Assembly: GCA_029565815.1 (NCBI GenBank)
Contig: JAKQNL010000314.1
Span: 1 to 16,441 of the forward strand
Direction: 5' to 3'
Origin: Spirochaetota bacterium
GTDB lineage: Bacteria; Spirochaetota; Spirochaetia; Treponematales; UBA12059
DNA: 16,441 nt
Shown in pieces: positions 1-6,988 of this stretch. Under the pieces are notes generated by a model. That model saw only the letters and a program-made list of their open reading frames with translations. It was not told where the DNA came from and searched no databases. The position numbers and the translations under genes are program-made. Every line of letters begins with the position of its first letter. The first letter of the stretch is position 1.

Positions 1-1
1 G

Positions 2-310
2 GTTGGGCTTATCGGCTTTGCGATCGTATCCCTGGTATGGGAAAAGGGCCGCAACCTTAAAAGCGCCCTAAGCCACAAAAGCGGCATGGGTCTGACGTTC
101 GGCGGCTCGATATTCGGACCCTTCCTGGGCGTTACCCTGTCGCTGTTCGCCGTGCAGCAAACCAAGGCAGGCATAGCAAGCGCCATTATGGGTCTCAATC
201 CAGTCATCATTATCATACCGCTGGTTATCTTCTTTAAGCAGAAGGTGCGGCTCTTAGAGGTGGCCGGCGCAGTGGTCGCCGTTGCCGGTACCATGGTGTT
301 GTTTTTGTAA
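2..310 (+). CDS. EamA/DMT-family permease, C-terminal part (5' end outside window)
   Basis: The open frame enters from the left edge in frame 2 and runs for 102 residues to a TAA at 308-310, so the N-terminal part is missing. What is seen is a hydrophobic protein with about four membrane segments, including FGPFLGVTLSLFAVQQTKAG, the typical EamA segment GIASAIMGLNPVIIIIPLVI, then a short basic loop (FFKQKVRLLEV) and a last helix, AGAVVAVAGTMVLFL, ending at the carboxyl terminus. This order (loop, A-x-I-x-x-LNPV helix, charged E/K loop, Gly/Ala-rich final helix) matches the second EamA repeat of drug/metabolite transporters in the inner membrane. The substrate cannot be read from the sequence. 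The gene converges on the c-di-GMP regulator with 13 nt between stops. A separate, full-length EamA gene lies at 13445-14341, but the two are not obviously recent duplicates. Confidence 0.85.
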   Translation, partial: VGLIGFAIVSLVWEKGRNLKSALSHKSGMGLTFGGSIFGPFLGVTLSLFAVQQTKAGIASAIMGLNPVIIIIPLVIFFKQKVRLLEVAGAVVAVAGTMVLFL

Positions 311-323
311 ACCAACCAAGGCT

Positions 324-2378
324 CTACGCGAACAAAGGCTTTGGCTCGGAGAAGAAATAACCCTGGGCGTAATCCACACCAAGCTCTTCCAGTTTTGTAA
401 CGATGGCTTCGTTCTTCACAAACTCGGCTATGGTTTTTAGGCCCATCACGTGCCCTATCGAGTTTATGGAATCCACCATCGTGTAGCTGACAAGGCTTTC
501 GTCGATGTTCTGCACAAAGGATCCGTCGATCTTGACGTAGTCCACAGGCAGGCTGCGCAGGTAGCCGAAGGACGAAAAGCCCGCTCCAAAATCGTCCAGC
601 GCAAAGGTAAAACCCTCGCCTTTAAGCCGGTTGATGAACCTGGTTGCGTAGGACAGATTTTGTATGGCGGCCGTTTCGGTTATCTCGAAACAGAAATCCT
701 TGGCGGCCAGCGAGTATTTATGCAGGAAGTACAGAATGGTTTCCACCAGCGAGTCGTCCAGGAGCGAGGGCCCGGAAAGGTTGACGGAAAACAGCGAGGA
801 AGCAAGCGGGCTTTTCTGGTCCTGCAGGAGCCGGAACGCCCGCATGGAATTTTCTATAACCCAGCGGTCTATCTGCGGCATCAGGTTGTAGCGCTCTGCG
901 GCCGGTATGAAGTCATTGGGACGGGCTATGCTGCCGTCCTCGTTTACCAGGCGCAACAGCACTTCCAGTTTAGGCCGGTTCTTGGAGTTTTTGTCCAGCG
1001 GGACTATGGGCTGTTGGTACAGGATGAAGCGGTTCTCTTCTATGGCGCGGTTAATTTTTCCTATCCACTCCATGTCGCCGCGGCGCTTGCGGAACTTGGA
1101 ATCCTGGGCGTGGAACACGGTGGTTTTGGAACCGCCCTCTTCTTTTGAAACGTGGGACGCATCGTCTGCCGCAGCCAGTATGGAGTGTATGTCTCCGGCG
1201 TCGCGGTCTATGGGCACCACGCCTATGGACAGGCTGACGGGGAAGTTGACGTTTTGCCAGATGAAGCGCTGGCGCTGTACCGCTCCCTGAAGACGGGCGG
1301 CAACATTGACCGTGTCCTCGGCATTGCAGTTCATAAGGATGATAGCGAACTCGTCGCCGCCTATGCGGGCGGAAATATCGTTGCGCTGTATGTTCGTCTG
1401 TATGTGGCTGGCTACCTGGCGCAGAAGCTCGTCGCCTGCCATGGCTCCGCAGGTGTCGTTGACCGCCTTAAAGCGATCCACGTCCATGACGATGAGCGAG
1501 TGGGTGCCGCCGGTCAGCCGGACGTTCTTTATAATCTCGCCGAGCTTGTAGCTGAATTCCTCGCGGTTGGACAAACCGGTTAAACTGTCGTGGCTGGACT
1601 GGTAGGTAAGCGTTTCCGACAAGCGCTTCATCTCCGTCATGTCCCGCAGCACAAACACAAAACCTTCCGTCGCGTTGTCGCGCTCGTTGATCCGGGTAAT
1701 GGAACCGTCCACCACCAGGCTCTGTCCGGTTGCGTTACGGAGCGTTACATCGCTGAAGAAAATGGGCTTGTCGCCCTTCATGTTTGCGGCTGCAAGCAGA
1801 TCTTTTTGGGTTTTCGGGTCGGCAAGGCTTAAGAACAGGGAAATATTTTTGCCCTGCACGTTCGACTCGCGGTGGCCGCAAATATCCTCCGCCACGGGGT
1901 TCATAAACTGCACGGTCAAATCCATGTCGGTCGCTATGATGCCGTCGTTGATGGAGTGGAGTATGGCGCTGAACAGTCGTTCCTGACGGGTGAGGCGGCC
2001 TTCTATGGAATGTTTGTACAAGGCTATGTCTATGGTCGTGTACAGTTCGCGTTCCTTGAAGGGCTTTAGGATGTAGCCGTAGGGCTCCACCTCCTTGGCG
2101 CGCTCCAGGGTTTTCTCGTCGGTGAATGCCGTTAAAAAGATAAAGGGGATGTCCCGGCTTGTCTTGATAGTACGGGCAGCTTCGATGCCGTCCATCTTGC
2201 CGGAGAGCATAATGTCCATGAGTATGATATCGGGATTCAGTTCCAGAGCCATGGTCACGGCAGTTTCGCCTTCGCCTGCCAAGCCGACAACCACATAGCC
2301 AAAGCGTTCCAGCCTGCGCTGGAGGTCTATCGCGATGATTTTTTCATCTTCTACGATCAGGATTCTTTCATTGTTCAT
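324..2378 (-). CDS. Response regulator with PAS, GGDEF and EAL domains (c-di-GMP turnover)
   Basis: 684 aa, no membrane segment, so cytoplasmic. Residues 1-122 are a CheY-like receiver with acidic pocket E10/D11, phospho-acceptor D55, T83 and K105. Residues about 133-250 look like a PAS domain (IIATDMDLTVQFMNPVAE). Residues about 259-425 are GGDEF: HDSLTGLSNREEF at 263-275, metal Asp at 299, an intact GGDEF at 340-344; the inhibitory RxxD site is QRND, so product inhibition is probably lost. Residues about 437-680 are EAL: the signature reads EVLLR (472-476) where EALLR is usual, but N533, E565, DDFG at 595-598, K616, E652 and QGY at 672-674 are all present, so phosphodiesterase activity is plausible. 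Both activities may be intact, under phosphorylation control. The start is fixed by AGGAG eight nt upstream. The sensor kinase partner is not in the window. Upstream lies the second CHR gene, 76 nt away. Confidence 0.95.
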   Translation of the reverse strand: MNNERILIVEDEKIIAIDLQRRLERFGYVVVGLAGEGETAVTMALELNPDIILMDIMLSGKMDGIEAARTIKTSRDIPFIFLTAFTDEKTLERAKEVEPYGYILKPFKERELYTTIDIALYKHSIEGRLTRQERLFSAILHSINDGIIATDMDLTVQFMNPVAEDICGHRESNVQGKNISLFLSLADPKTQKDLLAAANMKGDKPIFFSDVTLRNATGQSLVVDGSITRINERDNATEGFVFVLRDMTEMKRLSETLTYQSSHDSLTGLSNREEFSYKLGEIIKNVRLTGGTHSLIVMDVDRFKAVNDTCGAMAGDELLRQVASHIQTNIQRNDISARIGGDEFAIILMNCNAEDTVNVAARLQGAVQRQRFIWQNVNFPVSLSIGVVPIDRDAGDIHSILAAADDASHVSKEEGGSKTTVFHAQDSKFRKRRGDMEWIGKINRAIEENRFILYQQPIVPLDKNSKNRPKLEVLLRLVNEDGSIARPNDFIPAAERYNLMPQIDRWVIENSMRAFRLLQDQKSPLASSLFSVNLSGPSLLDDSLVETILYFLHKYSLAAKDFCFEITETAAIQNLSYATRFINRLKGEGFTFALDDFGAGFSSFGYLRSLPVDYVKIDGSFVQNIDESLVSYTMVDSINSIGHVMGLKTIAEFVKNEAIVTKLEELGVDYAQGYFFSEPKPLFA

Positions 2379-2429
2379 GCACTAGGCTCCTGGTCTAAAA
2401 TGCGCGCTAACGCAGGTACCATAAGCCAT

Positions 2430-2458
2430 AGTGTGGCGCATGCTGTTCATCTTGTCAA
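2430..2458 (-). promoter_or_regulatory. Candidate sigma-70 promoter for the REC-PAS-GGDEF-EAL gene
   Basis: On the minus strand a perfect TTGACA lies at 2458-2453, followed by a 17-nt spacer and CACACT at 2435-2430. The -10 matches only three of six positions, but these include the conserved second A and last T. The TTGACA overlaps the TGA stop of the upstream CHR gene (2457-2455). The element would give a leader of about 45 nt to the ATG at 2378. The weak -10 keeps confidence modest; read-through from the operon upstream is the alternative. Confidence 0.35.
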
Positions 2459-2967
2459 AGAAAAGTGAATACCAGGGCGCCCATGCAACCGGCACCCAGT
2501 ATGATCCAGACAGGATTGAGCTTGGTAAACATGGACAGACAAAACGCAAGCACGGACAAAACCGGCACATACCAGGCGGATGCCATGGACGGGGCAAAAG
2601 CCCACACGGTCATGGCAAGGAGGCCCAGGGTGGCTGATTTGAGGGCTTCGGACAGACGGCTCCCGGCTGCAAAGTGTTTTTTTGCAAGCATGCCTACCAC
2701 AATGGCCAGAATGAGGGGCACGGCTACCACGGCCAGCGTCGCGACAACGGCTCCAAGGAAGCCATGCACCCGAAAGCCCGTCATGGTAGCGGTATTGAGG
2801 GCCACGGGGCCAGGCGTTATTTGGGCTATAGCGACAAGATCTGCAAAGGCGGCTTCGTCTAGCCAGTTTCGGCCAAGCACTTCGGTCTTTATAATGCCGA
2901 CTATGGTCCAGCCGCCGCCGTAGGAAGCAAGGCCTATCTTGAGGAAAACCAGGGCAAGTTCTAGCAT
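2455..2967 (-). CDS. CHR-family chromate transporter, short form, second subunit
   Basis: 170 aa starting MLELALVFLKIGLASYGGGW. It has about five or six hydrophobic segments and the CHR hallmarks: a glycine-rich turn in the first segment (SYGGGW) and AIAQITPGPVALNTATMTG at about residues 49-67. The family moves chromate, and probably related oxyanions such as sulphate, out across the inner membrane. Full-length ChrA is about 400 aa with two CHR domains; this is one domain, and the preceding gene supplies the other, as in the paired short CHR proteins of Bacillus (YwrA/YwrB), which are known to work together. A longer frame reaches a TTG at 3030, but the ATG at 2967 is chosen because GGGTGG lies five nt upstream and because the longer form would overlap the preceding gene by 70 bases. 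With the ATG the overlap is seven bases (ATGCTAG). Substrate is inferred from family only. Confidence 0.9.
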   Translation of the reverse strand: MLELALVFLKIGLASYGGGWTIVGIIKTEVLGRNWLDEAAFADLVAIAQITPGPVALNTATMTGFRVHGFLGAVVATLAVVAVPLILAIVVGMLAKKHFAAGSRLSEALKSATLGLLAMTVWAFAPSMASAWYVPVLSVLAFCLSMFTKLNPVWIILGAGCMGALVFTFL

Positions 2968-3518
2968 CGCTTCCACCCTTCCGATAGCCAGGCCACAGCG
3001 GCTACTACAAAGAACACGGGTATGGCCCAACTGCCGGACACTATCATCGCAATCGATGCTACGCAGGTGAGCACGGCACGGACAGGCGTCCAGTTTCGCT
3101 TACGCACCATATTGACCGCAAACGCGCTTACAAGGCCAGGAACCACCGCGTACGCGCCTTTGAGAAAACCCTGTACGGGCTTAAGGCCGGCTAAGTTATC
3201 CAAGAGCACTGCAACCAGCAAAATGGCAACGAACGGCGGCAGCACTACACCCAAAAAGCCGGCTAACAGTCCACGCAAACCGGCAAGGCGCCGGCCGGCA
3301 AAGGTTGCTGCGTTTAAGGCAATGGGGCCGGGCAATGCCTGGGCAAGCGCAAACAAGTCATAAAACTCGTCTTCGGCCAGCCAACCCTTACGCGCAATGG
3401 CCCGCTGGATAACCGGCACCATGACATAGCCGCCGCCTATGATAACCGAGGATATGCCGAAGAACAGAAAAAAGATGGACCAAAAACCCGGCTGGGCTTT
3501 TTTGCTTGCATCGCTCAT
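2961..3518 (-). CDS. CHR-family chromate transporter, short form, first subunit
   Basis: 185 aa. After a short polar N-terminus (MSDASKKAQPGF) come about five or six membrane segments. Residues about 14-35 carry the first CHR segment with GGGYVMVPVIQ, and residues about 58-76 carry ALAQALPGPIALNAATFAG, the PGP-x-A-x-N-x-A motif of the family. This is a single CHR domain and probably pairs with the 170-aa protein encoded immediately downstream to make one transporter in the inner membrane. The start overlaps the stop of addA as ATGA (start 3518-3516, stop 3517-3515). No Shine-Dalgarno sequence is visible upstream, so translation probably depends on ribosomes terminating on addA. Nothing in the sequence explains why an anion exporter follows a DNA-repair pair; co-transcription may be incidental or linked to oxidative or oxyanion damage. 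Confidence 0.9.
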   Translation of the reverse strand: MSDASKKAQPGFWSIFFLFFGISSVIIGGGYVMVPVIQRAIARKGWLAEDEFYDLFALAQALPGPIALNAATFAGRRLAGLRGLLAGFLGVVLPPFVAILLVAVLLDNLAGLKPVQGFLKGAYAVVPGLVSAFAVNMVRKRNWTPVRAVLTCVASIAMIVSGSWAIPVFFVVAAVAWLSEGWKRC

Positions 3519-6500
3519 GCTTGGAACAATGCATCAAAGTCCGGCTCTGTGTCTACCTGGATAGCATGAGCGCTGGGCAGGTAGTACAGGTATGCCCTGG
3601 CAGGCATGCCGAACATGCTTTCTGCGGCAATACGGTACAAGCCTAGCTGGAAGCTGTGATGGTCCGGCTCTTCCAGCTTGTCGGTTTTGAAGTCTACCAC
3701 CGTTACTCCGCTACCATCGCAAAACACAAGATCCATAGCCCCTGACAGGTAGCGGGTCTGGCTATTGGAATGCGCTCGGTATACAAACTGGTATTCGGTA
3801 TACATAAATGATTTTTCACTTTTGGAAGAGTGCTTGCTCGCTTGTAGCGAAGCGAGACCCAAGTGGCTGGCCAAAAAACCGTGAGCCATTAAGCGTGCCT
3901 GAGCAAGCAATGTGTCACGCACGGAGGCCGAAACGGCAGCCAGGCGTTTTGCCGACTGTCCCGATGCTTGCGGCTCGCGCTCAGGATCGTGGAGCATTGC
4001 TTGCACAAACTCGTGGCACAGGGTACCGAAATCCGTTTCAGAAAAACCTTCCCTGTCCGGCCTGGAAGCGGCTGTTTCCTCTGGCCGCAATGAGGCTTGC
4101 ACGCTTGACGCACTATAGGTTTCGCTCACATGGGCTTGTATCAATTTTGAAGCGGCGGTAACCGCAAGCCGGATTTTTTTTGCCTGCGGAGCCCAGGTTT
4201 CCGCTTTGTCCAGGTACGCTGGTTTCTTGACTTTGGCTTGCTGCCTGGAGAATCCGTATGCTTCGGATGCCTGCATGGGCTCGCAGCGCACAAGCGACAA
4301 TGGCGCATCAGGAGGAGCATCGGGCACATCGATAATCGTTTTGCGGGAAGGCTGTCCGACCCATGGATAGGCTTTGAGCAACAGGCCGCGGAACGAATTA
4401 CCGCGCGTATCGGCATGATACGGAGGCGTTCCGACCAGGTACAGCCGGCAGATAGCCCGTGTGCATGCAACGTAAAACAGCCGGGCCGTTTCCGCCAAAC
4501 GCGGATCCATATCACTGACACCGTCGCTTCTGTCCAGGTTGTCCAGTTCTTTTTCCAAGGCCGCCTGCGGGTTACACAAAGTTCCCTCAGTATCCGGTAA
4601 TTTTGCCGACAATCCAAAGCGTCTGCCCGCGACGAGCGCTTCCGACACGTCCGAGCGGCCGGTGTTTTGGCAGTCCGGCAGTATAACGATGGGGAATTCC
4701 AGGCCTTTACTTTTATGCACCGACATGATGGCCACACCCCTGGCACTTTCGCGCAGCACGCTTATGTCGTCGAGCTTGTCGTCTCCGCCCATAAGCGGTT
4801 CCATCTCGGCAACCAGATCCGACAGGCGTAAAAATCGCTTATCCGCATCGGCTGCCAACGACCATGCGTAATCAAAATGCTCCAGGTATGCCTCGCTGCC
4901 TGCACTCGACAAAACATTCCAGCGCAAGCCGCGCTCATGCCACAAATAGGATACCAGATTGCACAGGGGCTCCCTGTCGGCCCTGTTCCGCAATGAGCTC
5001 CAGGTTACAAAAGCTTCCTGCCAGCGAGCGCTGTCTGTTTCATCCAAGCCAAGAGGCTTTTGGGAAAAAGCCGGCGGATAGGTACCATCACTACCGGGCT
5101 CTATGGCGAGTATGGTCACAACAGCCCTGTCCGACAGCCGAGCAAAAGGTCCACGCAAGTACGAAGCAAATGCCGCCCTGTCGTCAGGCAGCGCTGCAAG
5201 GCGCAAGGCTACGTACAAGTCACCGATTACAGATTCAGAAAACAGTCCGCCTACCGCTGAAGCGCTGTATGGAATACCTAAAAGGCGGAAGCAGCGTTCC
5301 AACTCATTCTGCTTTTTTGTGCTTCGGTACAGCACCGCTATGTCTTCCCACCGGCAAGGCCTTGCGCTTTTTCCTCCGCTATCGTTTGAGCACACGGGGA
5401 CGCCTGCATCCACCAGGGAGCGCACCAGCTTTGCTATTTCTATAGCCTGGGCGGTTTCGGATTTTAGGCCGTCTTGCTCTGGAAGGGGAACCTCCAGGTA
5501 CTGAACGCAAGCCTCTACACCAGGTGTTGCCGGGCCGCATCCAAGCGGCTCAAAGCGCGCTTCGTAGGGCTGCGCGCTCTGATCGTCCGGCGAAGGCATA
5601 ATCCGACCGAATGTTTCATTAAAAAACGATATGAGTGCAGGCTCGGATCGCCAGTTTACCGACAGGCTGTGCTTTCCAAGGCCCCCGCTTGCGCTGGCAA
5701 GTTCCCTACCCAAGCCGCGGAACACGCTGACATCCGCCCCGCGGAACGCATAGATGCTCTGCTTTTCGTCGCCGACAAAGAACAGCGCACCTTCGCGCAG
5801 ATCCGCGGCTACCGGCACCCGGCCGCTTACGCCTTCCAGGTCTCGGCGCTCCGCCAACAGATACAAGATATCTTTCTGTAACTCATTGTTGTCCTGAAAC
5901 TCGTCTATCATGATGGCGTCGTAGTGCTTTTTGTACCAGGACCGAAGCTCCAGGTCATCCAGCAAAGCCCTGCGGGCCATCCATGCTATGTCAGAAAAAC
6001 CAAGCACATTTGCAGCAGCACGTTTTTTGGCAGCGCGCGATAAAAATTCGCACACAAATTCATGCAGGTCTTTTCGACGGCCGTCGGAAAGCGCAGCGTC
6101 GGCCAGCCTAAGGATATCGATGCGCTTCTTAACACTGTCGGCACACTGGTTGTAGTACAAGGGTCCGCTTGCTTTGGAATTGCTGGCAGGCTTGCGCTCG
6201 GGCCTAATCGCAGTCCAGCCTTCCCTGGCTTTAGCCAAAGACTGCGGATCAAGCGGATCGAATGCTTCGAATACCGGACCATACTTCTGGGAATGGTCCT
6301 GCCAGGCCAGCCCGCCCTTTGTCGCTCCGGCATCATAGGACAATCCCTCCTGCAACATTTGGGCCAGCTGCCCGGACAGCGTTTTCATAAGCCTGGCCAT
6401 AGCATGACCGGCTTCATCTGGGTTTATCCAAGCATCCGCAGCGCCGAACACACCGCCCTTTTCGTTTGCTATGGTGCTTAAAGCATCCAGTGCAGACTCA

Positions 6501-6988
6501 AACCCGTTCCATGCTATGAACTGCGAGGCGAATTCGCGATTGCGGGTTTCCAACAGATATTCCATCGCAGTCTGGTAGGTGCTTTCGCTAGCGCTCTGGT
6601 CGTCCACTTCAAAATCGGGAGCCACTCCCCAGCGGGCGCACGAATTCCGTGCAAGCTCGGAACAGAACGAATCGAGGGTGCCCACCTTTGAGTCCGCAAA
6701 CGATTCCAGAGCCGCGCCGAAAACCGCATCATCTTTAGACGCGCTTAAGAGCATAGACCGGATTCTGCTGCGCATTTCCGCTGCGGCTTTTCGGGTAAAA
6801 GTAAGACACATAATGCGGCTTGGGCTGATGCCCTGGTCTTTTACCAGGTACAAATAGCGCATGGACAAAACGCGTGTCTTACCCGAACCGGCTCCCGCTG
6901 CAACCACCGCATTGCGGCTTTCGCGCACGGCAGGAGCCTGACGCTGCTGATCCAGTGAGTCCATGAAGGTTTTCCAGGTTGTTTTCAT
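3515..6988 (-). CDS. addA: AddA: ATP-dependent helicase/nuclease subunit A (RecB-like)
   Basis: 1157 aa from the chosen start. SF1/UvrD helicase motifs appear in order: a glutamine-rich Q motif (QQRQAPAV) just before Walker A GAGSGKT (32-38), FTRKAAAEMRSRI motif Ia, DEFQD Walker B (362-366), GDEKQSIYAFRGAD motif III (406-419), NWRS motif IV (445-448), SVHKSKGLEFP motif V (756-766) and FYVACTRA motif VI (838-845). The last 180 residues are a RecB-type nuclease: GTLCH with H992, GAMDL with D1086, DFKTD with D1099 and K1101, then Q1114 and Y1118. All catalytic residues are present. With AddB it should unwind and cut double-strand DNA ends to load RecA. An open frame continues upstream to 7042, but ATGATG at 6991-6986 is the likely start region: the second ATG has GGTGG about five nt away and overlaps the addB stop by one base; the first overlaps as ATGA. 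An ATG at 6991 would add one Met. Confidence 0.95.
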   Translation of the reverse strand: MKTTWKTFMDSLDQQRQAPAVRESRNAVVAAGAGSGKTRVLSMRYLYLVKDQGISPSRIMCLTFTRKAAAEMRSRIRSMLLSASKDDAVFGAALESFADSKVGTLDSFCSELARNSCARWGVAPDFEVDDQSASESTYQTAMEYLLETRNREFASQFIAWNGFESALDALSTIANEKGGVFGAADAWINPDEAGHAMARLMKTLSGQLAQMLQEGLSYDAGATKGGLAWQDHSQKYGPVFEAFDPLDPQSLAKAREGWTAIRPERKPASNSKASGPLYYNQCADSVKKRIDILRLADAALSDGRRKDLHEFVCEFLSRAAKKRAAANVLGFSDIAWMARRALLDDLELRSWYKKHYDAIMIDEFQDNNELQKDILYLLAERRDLEGVSGRVPVAADLREGALFFVGDEKQSIYAFRGADVSVFRGLGRELASASGGLGKHSLSVNWRSEPALISFFNETFGRIMPSPDDQSAQPYEARFEPLGCGPATPGVEACVQYLEVPLPEQDGLKSETAQAIEIAKLVRSLVDAGVPVCSNDSGGKSARPCRWEDIAVLYRSTKKQNELERCFRLLGIPYSASAVGGLFSESVIGDLYVALRLAALPDDRAAFASYLRGPFARLSDRAVVTILAIEPGSDGTYPPAFSQKPLGLDETDSARWQEAFVTWSSLRNRADREPLCNLVSYLWHERGLRWNVLSSAGSEAYLEHFDYAWSLAADADKRFLRLSDLVAEMEPLMGGDDKLDDISVLRESARGVAIMSVHKSKGLEFPIVILPDCQNTGRSDVSEALVAGRRFGLSAKLPDTEGTLCNPQAALEKELDNLDRSDGVSDMDPRLAETARLFYVACTRAICRLYLVGTPPYHADTRGNSFRGLLLKAYPWVGQPSRKTIIDVPDAPPDAPLSLVRCEPMQASEAYGFSRQQAKVKKPAYLDKAETWAPQAKKIRLAVTAASKLIQAHVSETYSASSVQASLRPEETAASRPDREGFSETDFGTLCHEFVQAMLHDPEREPQASGQSAKRLAAVSASVRDTLLAQARLMAHGFLASHLGLASLQASKHSSKSEKSFMYTEYQFVYRAHSNSQTRYLSGAMDLVFCDGSGVTVVDFKTDKLEEPDHHSFQLGLYRIAAESMFGMPARAYLYYLPSAHAIQVDTEPDFDALFQA

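Noticed and set aside
450..1148. Plus-strand open frame of 232 codons
   Set aside because: It lies fully antisense to the EAL/GGDEF coding region, whose domains and catalytic residues are clear; the translation shows no recognisable domain.
2400..2441. Possible terminator after the second CHR gene (ATGCGC/GCGCAT with a 30-nt loop, and a small GCCA/TGGC stem)
   Set aside because: The loop is too long and the stems too short, with only a four-T run after; not enough to call termination.
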